This document shows, piece after piece, positions 1 to 9,000 of a stretch of DNA of 64,000 nucleotides. The translations under genes were made by a program, and so were the position numbers. Under the pieces are notes generated by a model, which ran no database searches, was not told the DNA's origin, and worked only from the letters and a program-made list of their open reading frames with translations. The DNA is from RPQJ01 sp963700045 (lineage in GTDB: Bacteria > Pseudomonadota > Gammaproteobacteria > Steroidobacterales > Steroidobacteraceae): assembly GCA_963700045.1 (NCBI GenBank), contig CAVOWK010000012.1:248001-312000 (forward strand), given 5' to 3'. Each line of letters begins with the position of its first letter. Position 1 is the first letter of the stretch.

Positions 1-572
1 ACGAGACCGTAGACACCCACCGTCATCAGCAACGCGATACCGACCAGCACCGCGACACGCACGCCGAACGTGGCCGTGCCCACGGTGCCGAGCGCGATGA
101 CGATGATCTCGGCGGAAAGGATGAAGTCGGTGCGTATGGCACCCTTGATCTTGTCCTTCTCGACTGCGCGCAGGTCGACCGCAGGATCGACGATGGCCTC
201 GTGCAGTTCCTGGCGATGCTCGTCGACTTGCGCGCGGTGCACCAGCAGGTGCCATATTTTCTCGAAGCCCTCGAAACACAGGAACAAGCCGCCGGCCATG
301 AGCAGCGGCACGATCGCCCACGGCGCGACTGCGCTGATCGCGAGCGCCGCCGGGACCAGGATCGCCTTGTTGACGAGCGAACCCTTCGCGACTGCCCACA
401 CCACGGGCAGTTCGCGGTTCGCCCTGACCCCGGCAACCTGCTGCGCATTGAGCGCGAGATCGTCGCCCAGGACACCCGCGGTCTTCTTCGTCGCAGCTTT
501 GGTCAGGACCGACACGTCGTCCAGCACGCTGGCGATGTCGTCGAGCAGGGCAAGAAGACTGGCGACGGCCAT
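1..572 (-). CDS. DUF808 family inner-membrane protein (YedI-like), partial
   Basis: The reading frame starts at the ATG at 572 and is still open at base 1, so the C-terminus lies outside the window. The visible 190 residues begin MAVASLLALLDDIASVLDDV and continue with a TKAATKKTAGVLGDDLALNA stretch, both typical of the DUF808/YedI family. Several hydrophobic segments follow (around residues 70-100 and 145-190). The family is an uncharacterised multi-pass inner-membrane group; no biochemical role is established. The gene is divergent from the efflux operon that follows. Confidence 0.85.
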   Translation of the reverse strand, partial: MAVASLLALLDDIASVLDDVSVLTKAATKKTAGVLGDDLALNAQQVAGVRANRELPVVWAVAKGSLVNKAILVPAALAISAVAPWAIVPLLMAGGLFLCFEGFEKIWHLLVHRAQVDEHRQELHEAIVDPAVDLRAVEKDKIKGAIRTDFILSAEIIVIALGTVGTATFGVRVAVLVGIALLMTVGVYGL

Positions 573-826
573 GGGGTCACTCGGATTGCCGGGAAGGCAG
601 CATGTTACGGCTCGCCGCAGGGTGGTGCGACTGCTTGCGTGCCTCACCACCCCGCTCCACTGCGGGGAATCCGCTCACGACGGGAACTTGCGTGGCCGCG
701 CATCGGTCCATGATGGACGTCCACGGGCGAGCTGGGCGGGCAACGCGCCGCGGCATTCGGCGGACGCTTCTTGTACTGTACGCACCGCGCTGGCACTCGA
801 ATCACGCTGTCTCGCCTGGAACGACC

Positions 827-2251
827 TTGAATTCACGCCTGCACCTGCTGCTGCTCTCGGTCATGGCAAGCACGGGATGTACGGTCGGCCCGGAGCCGAG
901 GACGCCGTCGCCGGAATCGCTCGGCGTGCCCGCCCGCTTCCAGTCGTCATCGCTGCCGCAGGCCGCGCACGCCGCCGATCTCGCGAACTGGTGGGACACC
1001 TTCGACGATCCGGTACTCACCCTGCTCGTCGAGCAGGCGCTGGCCGCCAATTCGAACATCGATGCGGCGGGCGCGCGGGTCCGGCAAGCCCGGGCGGCAC
1101 TCAAGAGCACTCGCGCGGGATCGTGGCCGACGCTCGATTTCGGCACGTCGGCGTCGCGACTCATGGGCGTTGGTCCGGATGCGCAGATACCGGATCGAAC
1201 GACCTACGACGCCGGCTTCGACGCCCGCTACGAACTCGATTTGTTTGGTGGACAACGCCGGGCGGTGCAGGCATCCACGGCCGACCTCGCGGCAGTCGAA
1301 GCGAACCTGCACTCGACACAGCTCACGGTCGCCGCCGAGGTCGCGCTCAACTACGTGGATGCCCGGCTGGCGCAACGCCAGCTGGCGATCGCACGGGCGA
1401 ACCTGGGTTCCCAGGACGAGACGCTGCAGATCGTCCAATGGCGCGTGCAGGCTGGGCTCGTCGGCGCGCTCGATCTCGAGCAGGCGCGACAGTTGCGCGC
1501 GCAGACAGCCGCGACGGTCCCGCTGCGCGAGCAGGCGCTGGCGTCCGCGCTGAACCGGCTCTCGGTGCTGACGGGCTCCGCGCCAGGAGCCGTCGACGCG
1601 CTGTTCGCGCCCGTGGCCCCGATCCCGATGGCCGTCGCGGGTGACATTTCGGTCCCGGCCGAAATGCTGCGGCGACGTCCGGACGTGACCGCCGCCGAAC
1701 GCACGCTGCTCGCCGAGACCGCGCGCATCGGTGTGCGCGAGGCCGATCTGTACCCCTCGCTGGGACTATCGGGTTCGCTCAGCGGCAACACGTCGAACTG
1801 GGGCGACCTGACAAACGCATCGTACGGCAGCCTGGCCGCGGGCCTGACCGCACCGATCTTCCAGGGCGGCCGACTGCGCGCGGCCGTGGAGCAACAGCGG
1901 GCCGCGGCAATCCAGGCGCTCGCCGCCTACCGCGACACGGTGCTGGTGGCGCTCGAGGAATCCGAGAACGCGCTGGTCGCGATCTCCGTGACCGAGCAGC
2001 GTGAGCGTGAACTCGCCATCGCCGAAGAAGCTGCGCGTAACGCGACCTTCCTGGCGCGCAGCCAGTACCAGGCAGGCATCATCGATTTCTTCAGTCTGCT
2101 CGATTCGGAACGCAGCCTGCTCACGACCGAGACCAGCCGCGCGGCCGCCCATGCCGACCGTGCAGCGGCGGCCGTGCAGCTCTACAAGGCGCTCGGCGGC
2201 GGCTGGGAGAACGCGCCCGCCCCGCGCTCGCTGACGTCTACCTTTCCGTGA
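827..2251 (+). CDS. Outer-membrane efflux lipoprotein, TolC/NodT family
   Basis: This is the outer-membrane channel of a tripartite exporter. The proposed TTG start at 827 gives a short lipoprotein signal, MNSRLHLLLLSVMASTGC, with the lipidated Cys at residue 18 followed by TVGPEP, a hallmark of NodT-type factors. Two outer-membrane-efflux repeats follow (roughly residues 50-240 and 260-455), rich in the Ala/Gln/Glu helices that build the periplasmic barrel. An upstream in-frame ATG at 602 would add 75 residues ahead of the signal and is less likely. The stop overlaps the start region of the MacA-like adaptor, so the four genes form one operon. Confidence 0.88.
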   Translation: MNSRLHLLLLSVMASTGCTVGPEPRTPSPESLGVPARFQSSSLPQAAHAADLANWWDTFDDPVLTLLVEQALAANSNIDAAGARVRQARAALKSTRAGSWPTLDFGTSASRLMGVGPDAQIPDRTTYDAGFDARYELDLFGGQRRAVQASTADLAAVEANLHSTQLTVAAEVALNYVDARLAQRQLAIARANLGSQDETLQIVQWRVQAGLVGALDLEQARQLRAQTAATVPLREQALASALNRLSVLTGSAPGAVDALFAPVAPIPMAVAGDISVPAEMLRRRPDVTAAERTLLAETARIGVREADLYPSLGLSGSLSGNTSNWGDLTNASYGSLAAGLTAPIFQGGRLRAAVEQQRAAAIQALAAYRDTVLVALEESENALVAISVTEQRERELAIAEEAARNATFLARSQYQAGIIDFFSLLDSERSLLTTETSRAAAHADRAAAAVQLYKALGGGWENAPAPRSLTSTFP

Positions 2252-2259
2252 AGGACCCA

Positions 2260-3606
2260 ATGGCACCGCAGGCAAGCTCGAGTCCGGAGCGTTCGACGCT
2301 CGATGAATTCCTCGGCCGGCAGCCGTCCTCGAAGCGCATGCGACAACTGCGCAGAGCCGCGCCCTTCGCTGCGCTGCTGCTGCTGGCAGGTCTCGCCGCC
2401 CTGTATTTCACCGGACGCGGTAACGACCAGCCGAACTACGCAACCACGCCCGTGCAACGGGGCGACCTGCGCGTCACGGTGTCGGCCACCGGCAACCTGC
2501 AGCCGACCAACGAAGTCGAGGTGGGCTCGGAACTTTCGGGTCTCGTGACCGAAGTGAACGTGGACAACAACGACCGGGTGACCCGCGGACAGGTCCTGGC
2601 GCGGATCGACACCGCGCGGTTGCAGGACTCCATCGCGCAGAGCCGGGCGTCGCTGCAGTCGGCCATCGCCAGCGTCGCGCAGGCCGAAGCCACGGCGCAG
2701 CAGACGCAGGCAGCGCTGGCCCGATACCACGAGGTGCACGCTCTCTCGGGCGGCAAGGTGCCCTCGGCCGCGGAACTCGACACGGCCAGGGCCGAGTACG
2801 CGCGCGCGGTCGCCGGGGTGCGCACCGCGGAGGCTGGCGTAGCGCGGGCTCGAGCGCAACTGTCGTCCGACCAGACGCAGTTTTCCAAGGCTCTCATCCT
2901 TTCGCCGGTGACGGGAGTCGTGCTCTCGCGCCAGATCGATCCCGGCCAGACCGTGGCTGCGTCCTTCAACGCACCCGTGTTGTTCCTGATCGCGGAGGAC
3001 CTGAGCGCGATGCGACTGGAGGTCAAGGTGGACGAAGCCGACGTCGGCCAGGTCGCCGCCGGGCAGCCGGCCACCTTCCAGGTCGATGCATTCCCTGGCC
3101 GCACGTTCCCTGCCCAGGTCGAGCGCGTGGATGTCGGTGCGAATGCCGGCACCGGTTCGACGACGTCGAGCAATGCGTCCAACTCGGTGGTTTCGTACAC
3201 CGCGGTGCTCACGGTGGACAACGCCGATTCGACGCTTCGCCCAGGCATGACGGCCACGGCGGAAATCGTCACGAGCGAGAAGCGCGGCGTGCTGCTGGTG
3301 CCCAACGCCGCACTGCGCTTCTCGCCCGACGCCAGCGCGGCCAGTGGCGAACGCAGCGGCGTCACCAAGGTACTGATACCGGGTCCGCCGCGCGGAACCG
3401 CAGGCAACAAGACCCGCGAAGTCAAGATCGGACGTGGCAGCGAGCAGAGAGTCTACGTTCTCAACGCGCAGGGCGAGCCGGAGCCCGTGGCGGTCACGAC
3501 GGGCGACACGAACGGCACGCTGACGGAAGTCACCGGAGACTCGTTGCGCGAAGGGGCAGCGGTGATCACGGGCAAGCTCGCGCTGGAGGGCAATAGTGGG
3601 CGATGA
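2260..3606 (+). CDS. macA: MacA-like periplasmic adaptor (HlyD/RND-type membrane fusion protein)
   Basis: The adaptor links an inner-membrane MacB-type ABC transporter to the outer-membrane factor. The ATG at 2260 has a good AAGGA five bases upstream; a GTG at 2248 overlapping the previous stop is possible but lacks a ribosome site. Residues about 30-45 form a membrane anchor. A lipoyl/barrel-sandwich half (TVSATGNLQPTNEVEVGSEL) follows, then an alpha-helical hairpin (about residues 100-200), the second lipoyl half (LSPVTGVVLSRQIDPGQTV) and beta-barrel domains. At 448 residues it is longer than E. coli MacA (about 370). The specificity cannot be deduced; MacAB pumps export macrolides, peptides or porphyrins. 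Confidence 0.85.
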   Translation: MAPQASSSPERSTLDEFLGRQPSSKRMRQLRRAAPFAALLLLAGLAALYFTGRGNDQPNYATTPVQRGDLRVTVSATGNLQPTNEVEVGSELSGLVTEVNVDNNDRVTRGQVLARIDTARLQDSIAQSRASLQSAIASVAQAEATAQQTQAALARYHEVHALSGGKVPSAAELDTARAEYARAVAGVRTAEAGVARARAQLSSDQTQFSKALILSPVTGVVLSRQIDPGQTVAASFNAPVLFLIAEDLSAMRLEVKVDEADVGQVAAGQPATFQVDAFPGRTFPAQVERVDVGANAGTGSTTSSNASNSVVSYTAVLTVDNADSTLRPGMTATAEIVTSEKRGVLLVPNAALRFSPDASAASGERSGVTKVLIPGPPRGTAGNKTREVKIGRGSEQRVYVLNAQGEPEPVAVTTGDTNGTLTEVTGDSLREGAAVITGKLALEGNSGR

Positions 3607-4321
3607 CCCCGGTGCCGCACGCGTCGGCCGGGGCGACCCCATGATCCAGCTGCGCGGCGTGACCAAGACCTTCGGCTCCGGTGCCGCGAGTTTCCAGGCG
3701 CTGCGCGGCGTCGATCTCGACGTTGCGGCCGGCGACTTCGTCGCGGTCATGGGGCCATCGGGATCCGGCAAGTCGACGATGATGAACATCCTCGGCTGCC
3801 TCGACGTGCCGACTGCGGGCGAATTCCTGTTCCAGGGCTTCCACGTCGAAAAGCTGTCCCGCGACGAACGCGCGCTGCTGCGTCGCCGGTACCTCGGCTT
3901 CGTGTTCCAGGGCTTCAACCTGCTGGCCCGGACCAACGCCCTCGAGAACGTCGAATTGCCCCTGCTCTACCGTGGCGAGAAGCCGCGCGCGCGGCGTGCA
4001 GCCGCAATGGACGCGCTGGCGCAGGTGGGCCTTGCCGACTGGTGGGATCACACTCCCGCCGAACTCTCGGGCGGCCAGCAACAGCGCGTGGCCATCGCGC
4101 GCGCGATCGTCACTTCGCCGCAGGTGCTGCTCGCCGACGAACCGACCGGCAACCTCGACACCGCGCGCGCGCTCGAGATCATGGAACTGCTGACCCGCTT
4201 CAACCAGGCTGGAATCACCATCCTCATGGTCACGCACGAAGCCGAGATGGCCGCCTACGCGCACACGGTGGCGCACGTGCGCGACGGCCTCGTGCAGCAA
4301 AGCGAGGTGCGCGAGCCATGA
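3596..4321 (+). CDS. MacB-type ABC transporter ATPase (separate polypeptide)
   Basis: This is the nucleotide-binding subunit of the exporter. Walker A is GPSGSGKST, the signature is LSGGQQQR, and Walker B is VLLADEPTGNLD, the usual LolD/MacB form. The GTG at 3596 is preceded by GGAGGG at a good distance; an alternative ATG at 3641 would remove 15 residues. The gene overlaps the adaptor stop by 11 bases and ends in an ATGA overlap with the permease, implying translational coupling. In E. coli MacB the ATPase is fused to the permease; here they are separate genes. Confidence 0.9.
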   Translation: MGDDPGAARVGRGDPMIQLRGVTKTFGSGAASFQALRGVDLDVAAGDFVAVMGPSGSGKSTMMNILGCLDVPTAGEFLFQGFHVEKLSRDERALLRRRYLGFVFQGFNLLARTNALENVELPLLYRGEKPRARRAAAMDALAQVGLADWWDHTPAELSGGQQQRVAIARAIVTSPQVLLADEPTGNLDTARALEIMELLTRFNQAGITILMVTHEAEMAAYAHTVAHVRDGLVQQSEVREP

Positions 4322-5532
4322 GCATGCTCGGCCCGACGCTGGTCCTCGCCTTGCGGGAAATCCGGCGCCACGTGTTGCGCTCGTTCCTGACCGTGCTTGG
4401 CATCGTGATCGGCGTCGCTGCCGTCGTGACGATGGTGACGCTCGGCAACGGGGCGACGGCGGCGGTGCGCGAGCAGATCTCCGGGTTGGGCGTGAACATC
4501 CTGCAGATTCGCCCGGGACAGGGTTTCGGTCGCGGCGGCGGTGGCCCGGCGCCGCCGGACTTCGACCTGGGCGACGTCGCGGCCATCCGCGACCAGGTCG
4601 CGGGCGTCGTCGTGGTCGCACCCCTCGCGCAGTCGTCGGGTACTGCCGTGCGCAATGCCGCCAACTGGTCGACGACCGTGAACGGCACGACGTCCGACTA
4701 TTTCACGGCGCAGCAATGGGAGACGTCCTCCGGACGCACGTTCACCGTGGCCGAGGAACAGGCAGGCAAGGCAGTGTGCGTGATCGGATCGACGGTGCAG
4801 CGCAACCTGTTCCGCGAGGAAGACCCGCTGGGGCAGCGCTTCCGCCTGCGCAACCTCTCATGCGAGGTCATCGGCACGCTCGTGACGCGAGGCCAGGGCG
4901 GCTTCGGCAACGACCAGGACGATGTCGTGCTGATGCCGATCAAGACCGTGCAGCGGCGCATGACTGGCAACCGCAACATCCGGCTGATGATGGTGAAGGT
5001 CGACCCGGCCTACGACATGGCGGCCGTGACAGCCTCGATCCAGTCGTTGCTGCGTGAACGCCGCAACATCCGCGGCGCGAAGCAGGACGACTTCAACATC
5101 TTCGACACGGCGCAGATCTCGCAGACGCTGCAGGGAACCACGCGCATCCTCACCTCGCTGCTGGGCGCCGTCGCAGCGGTCAGCCTGCTCGTCGGCGGCA
5201 TCGGCATCATGAACATCATGCTGGTGTCCGTGACCGAGCGGACGCGCGAGATCGGCATCCGGCTCGCGATCGGCGCAGTCGGACGGGAGGTGCTGCTGCA
5301 GTTCCTGGTGGAAGCCACCGTGCTGGCCTGTCTCGGCGGAGTCGTCGGTCTGCTGCTGGCCCTGGTCGCCAGCTGGGCGCTGGCGCCGATGCTGCAGGTG
5401 CCGTTCCTGTTCGACGTCCGCATCAACGCCGTCGCCTTCGTCTTTTCGGCGCTGATCGGCGTGATCTTCGGCTATTTCCCGGCGCGCCAGGCGGCGCAGC
5501 TCAATCCGATCGACGCGCTGCGGCACGAATGA
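4318..5532 (+). CDS. MacB-type ABC transporter permease (FtsX/MacB_PCD)
   Basis: The 404-residue permease has the MacB layout. An N-terminal transmembrane helix (TVLGIVIGVAAVVTMVTLGN, about residues 25-45) precedes a large periplasmic domain with a Gly-rich loop, and three C-terminal helices (about residues 280-390) form the FtsX core. The motif MNIMLVSVTERTREIGIRLA is characteristic of the family. It starts in an ATGA overlap with the ATPase stop and ends the operon. MacB proteins transmit force to the periplasm rather than carrying substrate through the membrane. Confidence 0.9.
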   Translation: MSMLGPTLVLALREIRRHVLRSFLTVLGIVIGVAAVVTMVTLGNGATAAVREQISGLGVNILQIRPGQGFGRGGGGPAPPDFDLGDVAAIRDQVAGVVVVAPLAQSSGTAVRNAANWSTTVNGTTSDYFTAQQWETSSGRTFTVAEEQAGKAVCVIGSTVQRNLFREEDPLGQRFRLRNLSCEVIGTLVTRGQGGFGNDQDDVVLMPIKTVQRRMTGNRNIRLMMVKVDPAYDMAAVTASIQSLLRERRNIRGAKQDDFNIFDTAQISQTLQGTTRILTSLLGAVAAVSLLVGGIGIMNIMLVSVTERTREIGIRLAIGAVGREVLLQFLVEATVLACLGGVVGLLLALVASWALAPMLQVPFLFDVRINAVAFVFSALIGVIFGYFPARQAAQLNPIDALRHE

Positions 5533-5555
5533 CCGTGCGCCGGGCGCCGGCCGCC

Positions 5556-5588
5556 GCGCGTGACGCCGCAAAGACGCCGCTCACGCGC
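5556..5588. terminator. Possible hairpin between convergent genes
   Basis: Perfect 8-base arms GCGCGTGA (5556-5563) and TCACGCGC (5581-5588) are separated by 17 bases, between the stop of the MacB permease and the stop of the convergent hydrolase. There is no U-tract and the loop is long, so terminator activity is only a guess. Confidence 0.25.
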
Positions 5589-5607
5589 TCACCGTGAACC
5601 GACAGCG

Positions 5608-6222
5608 CTAGCGATCGAAGAAGTCGCGCGCGTACCGCACGATTTCTTCCGCGTCCGCGTCGAGCACGTTGCCCGTGGGGTCGGCCAGCTCGGCGCGGCG
5701 CGCATCGCGCAGCAGTGATTCGGTGCGACCCGTCGATTCCCAGAACTCGTCCCGTGCGCGCAGGATCATCACGGGCAGCTTGAGCAGCGGCAGGCGTTCG
5801 CCGACCTGGTAACCGCTGTCCGACGACGGCACACCGATCAGGATCAGTCGGCGCACCTGCTCCGGCCTCGCCAGCGCGAGTTCGATGGCTGCCAGCGCGC
5901 CGGTCTGGTAGCCGATCACGTCCACCTGCTTCAGGCGCAGCGAGTCGATCAGGTCGACGAACGCGGCGGCGTGATCCGCCACGACCGGCGTGTGCTCGGG
6001 CGCGTCGGACTCGCCTGAACCCGGCAGGTCCGGGGCATAGACGCTGCGGTCACGGCCCAGGTCGCGCAGCACCGGTCGGAAAACCCGGCCCGACCGGGTC
6101 GGCGGCGCAACGCACAGCAGCGGTGTCAGTTCGTCGAAGCCGCCGCTCGAGGGAAACGACGTGTGCAGGTGCAATTGCCCGAACCGGCAGTCGACGTACA
6201 TCTTGCGCAGGTGGATGGTCAC
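5608..6222 (-). CDS. Alpha/beta-hydrolase fold protein lacking the nucleophile serine
   Basis: The GTG at 6222 is chosen because an AGGAG lies about ten bases upstream. The 204-residue product has the alpha/beta-hydrolase order: an oxyanion-side loop (LLCVAPPTRSGRVF), a DLPGSGESDAPE loop, the nucleophile-elbow position (VIGYQTGALAAIELA), and a C-terminal region. The elbow reads G-Y-Q-T-G where active members have G-x-S-x-G, so there is no Ser, Cys or Asp nucleophile. It may be a binding or non-hydrolytic member, or use unconventional chemistry. The function is unknown. It converges on the MacB permease. Confidence 0.75.
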   Translation of the reverse strand: MTIHLRKMYVDCRFGQLHLHTSFPSSGGFDELTPLLCVAPPTRSGRVFRPVLRDLGRDRSVYAPDLPGSGESDAPEHTPVVADHAAAFVDLIDSLRLKQVDVIGYQTGALAAIELALARPEQVRRLILIGVPSSDSGYQVGERLPLLKLPVMILRARDEFWESTGRTESLLRDARRAELADPTGNVLDADAEEIVRYARDFFDR

Positions 6223-6458
6223 GGTTGGGGAACTCCTGCTCGAAAGTGCGGCGCTGCGGGCGATCGTACGGGCGGAAATGCGGGTCACAGGCTGATCCTC
6301 GGTGGGCAATCGGCGTTCGTGCGGCGCATTCTCCGCGCGCCCAGCCAGCCTCACGTTGATTCAGCTCTCACTCCAGTCGCGATCGGCATGACTTAATGCT
6401 GCACCGGGCACGCCGGGCGCGTCCACCGCGATGGCAGCAAAATTATGTCGCGTCGCGC

Positions 6459-7847
6459 TCACGCCGTGTCGAGGTACCACTCGTAGTCGCGGTCGCTCAC
6501 GAGCGCACCGAATTTTTCGGCCTCCTGGCGCTTGATCGCGAGAAAGACATCGAGGAATCCAGAGCCGAGCGTGTCGCGCAGGAACTCCGAGGACGCGGCC
6601 GTTGCGAGCGCGTCGTGCCATTGCGTCGGCAGCGTGCCCTGCTGCGCCTGTGCATAGCCGTTGCCCTCGACCGGTGGCCCGGGATCCAACCGGTTCTGGA
6701 TGCCGTGCAGCATGCCGCCGAGCACCAGCGCGGCGACCAGGTAAGGGTTGGCGTCGGCGCCGGCCACGCGGTGCTCGACGTGCCGGCTCGCCGGCGGTCC
6801 GGCTGGCACACGCAGGCTGACCGAGCGGTTGTTGATGCCCCAGGTGACGGCGACCGGCGCATAGCTCATCGACCGGAAGCGCCGATACGAATTGGCGTTC
6901 GGCGCATGGATCGCCATGCCGTCCGCGAGCGTCGAGCGCAACCCGCCGATCGCGTGGCGCAGCAGCGGACTGCCGGCGGGATCGTCCGCGGCGCATGCAT
7001 TGTTGCCATCACGGTCGGCGAGACTGGCGTGCAGGTGCATCCCCGAGCCAGCTCGCTCCGCAAACGGTTTGGCCATGAAACACGCCAGGCGTCCATGGCG
7101 CGCGGCGACGCCACGGACCGCGCGCTTGAACAGGATGGCCTCGTCGACCGCGCGCATTGCGTCGGCCCGGTGCTCCAGCGTGATCTCGAACTGCCCCGGC
7201 GCGTATTCGGACATCAGCGTGCGCACGGGCAGTCCCAGCGCCTTCGCGGACGCATAGAGATCGTCGAACAGCGGCGACATGTCGTCGAGGCGGCCGAGGC
7301 CATAAGCGTCGATGCGACCGCGACGCTCGCCGCTCAGCATGCCGGCCGCAGGCACCAGCCTGCCGGTCGCGTCACGTTCGAGCAGGTAAAACTCGAGCTC
7401 GACGGCGACGACCGGCGTCAGGCCTGCGTCTTCGCAGCGCGCGACAACCCCTGCAAGCACGTGGCGCGGATCGGCTTTCGAGGGCCGGCCGTCCAGTTCG
7501 TACATCGTGCCGAGGACCTGCGCCGAGGGTCGCTTCAGCCAGGGCGCACGCGCCAGCGATCCCGCAACGGGCCGGCAGCACTGGTCGGCGTCACCGACGT
7601 CCCACACCAGCCCGGTGCCCTCGACGTCCTCGCCGGTGATGTCGAGGCCGAGGATGGAGCCGGCGACGTTGCGACCACTGCCGTACAGCGCCGCGAGTTC
7701 TTCCCGCGCCACGTTCTTGCCGCGGCCCACACCGCACGCATCGGTGATGACCAGCTGCACGGCCTCGATGTCGGGGTTCGCGTCGAGGAACGCCTGGGCT
7801 TCCGCCAGCGCGCCGACGCCGCGTGGCGCTGAGTTCTTTGCATGCAT
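6459..7847 (-). CDS. Glutamine synthetase family ligase, gamma-glutamylpolyamine synthetase-like
   Basis: The product (462 residues from the ATG at 7847) has the glutamine-synthetase fold: an N-terminal beta-grasp region, then the catalytic barrel with VAVELEFYLLER (metal-ligand glutamates), MSEYAPGQFEI, FMAKPF..GSGMHLHASL, NNRSVSLRVP and EHRVAGADANPYL. The motif set matches the PuuA / gamma-glutamylputrescine synthetase branch better than the ammonia-assimilating GlnA. The expected reaction is ATP-dependent gamma-glutamylation of a polyamine or other amine in the cytoplasm. No other puu genes are adjacent, so the substrate is uncertain. The start region lacks a strong ribosome site. Confidence 0.82.
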   Translation of the reverse strand: MHAKNSAPRGVGALAEAQAFLDANPDIEAVQLVITDACGVGRGKNVAREELAALYGSGRNVAGSILGLDITGEDVEGTGLVWDVGDADQCCRPVAGSLARAPWLKRPSAQVLGTMYELDGRPSKADPRHVLAGVVARCEDAGLTPVVAVELEFYLLERDATGRLVPAAGMLSGERRGRIDAYGLGRLDDMSPLFDDLYASAKALGLPVRTLMSEYAPGQFEITLEHRADAMRAVDEAILFKRAVRGVAARHGRLACFMAKPFAERAGSGMHLHASLADRDGNNACAADDPAGSPLLRHAIGGLRSTLADGMAIHAPNANSYRRFRSMSYAPVAVTWGINNRSVSLRVPAGPPASRHVEHRVAGADANPYLVAALVLGGMLHGIQNRLDPGPPVEGNGYAQAQQGTLPTQWHDALATAASSEFLRDTLGSGFLDVFLAIKRQEAEKFGALVSDRDYEWYLDTA

Positions 7848-7949
7848 GGTGGAGTGGGCCCTGCCGCCGCGGCCTTGCATGCATAGTGACGGATGCACTC
7901 GTGCAGTGGCAAGCTCACCGCCCTCTGCCGCACGCCCCTGGAGGGCCGG

Positions 7950-9000
7950 ATGGCCTCCGCGTATTCGCTAGCCTGGGACGTGCCACTGCTCGGCCGGAAC
8001 ACGTTCCATGTGGACGCTCGCGCCCATTGCCTGGCCACCGTGCACGATGCAACGGCGCTGCCTTCGCTGCTGGCCGAACCGGCGTTGCAGGATCTGCCGC
8101 CGATGGTGCTGGGCGCAGGCAGCAACGTGCTCTTCGCCACCGACCGGTTCGCCGGCTGCCTGATTCACCTGCAGTGCGATTCGATCCGCATCGTGGACGA
8201 TGCCGGCGAGCACGCGCTCGTGCACGTCGATGCCGGGTGCGAATGGGACGCGCTCGTCGACTGGGCGCTCGACCACGGCCTGCAGGGCCTCGAGAACCTC
8301 GCCTTGATCCCCGGCCAGGCAGGCGCGGCACCCATCCAGAACATCGGCGCCTACGGCGTCGAGGTCGGCACGTTCATCGCGGCTGTGCACGTCTTTGACC
8401 GCCAGACGGCCGCCTTCGACCGGCTGCCGACCGAGCGCTGCGGGTTCGGCTATCGCGACAGCGTGTTCAAACGCGCGCCCGATCGCCGGATCGTCACCGC
8501 GATCGAGCTGCGACTGCCGAAGGCCGGGGCGACGAACGTTGCGTACGCCGGGCTCGGCGAGGAACTCGCCGCGATGGGGGGACTGCAACCAACGCCACGC
8601 AACGTGGCTGCAGCCGTGCGACGCATTCGCCGACGCAAGCTGCCGGACCCTGCCGTCACCGGCAACGCCGGCAGCTTCTTCAAGAACCCGGTTGTTGACG
8701 CGTGCAGTCGCTGTCGAACTGCAATCGCGCTTCGAAGGCGTGCCGGTCTTCCCGACGTCGACCGATGCCGAGCGCAAGCTCTCGGCGGCCTGGCTGATCG
8801 AACAGGCGGGATGGCGCGGTTTCCGCGACGGAGATGCCGCCGTGTCGGCCCAGCATGCCCTGGTGCTGGTCAATCTGGGTCATGCGACCGGGCCACAGTT
8901 GCTGGCGCTGGCGCGTCGCGTCGCGGCTTCAGTGCAGAAGAAGTTCGGCGTGACGCTGGAGCCCGAGCCGCGGATCGTCGGCGCGCGGTTTGAGCTATAG
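7950..9000 (+). CDS. murB: UDP-N-acetylenolpyruvoylglucosamine reductase MurB (one frame break)
   Basis: MurB reduces UDP-GlcNAc-enolpyruvate to UDP-MurNAc with NADPH and FAD in peptidoglycan synthesis. The ATG at 7950 follows GGAGG. The N-terminal FAD domain shows GAGSNVLF and IPGQAGAAPIQNIGAYGVEV; FGYRDSVFK and GSFFKNP (the Ser proton donor) follow. The frame is then lost at about 8691-8703 (gttgttgacg) and regained one base later. The downstream frame carries the conserved C-terminus, including AAWLIEQAGWRG and the LEPEPRIVG glutamate. The interval is 1051 bases, one more than a multiple of three, consistent with one extra base. MurB is normally essential, so a sequence error is more likely than loss. 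Confidence 0.88.
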
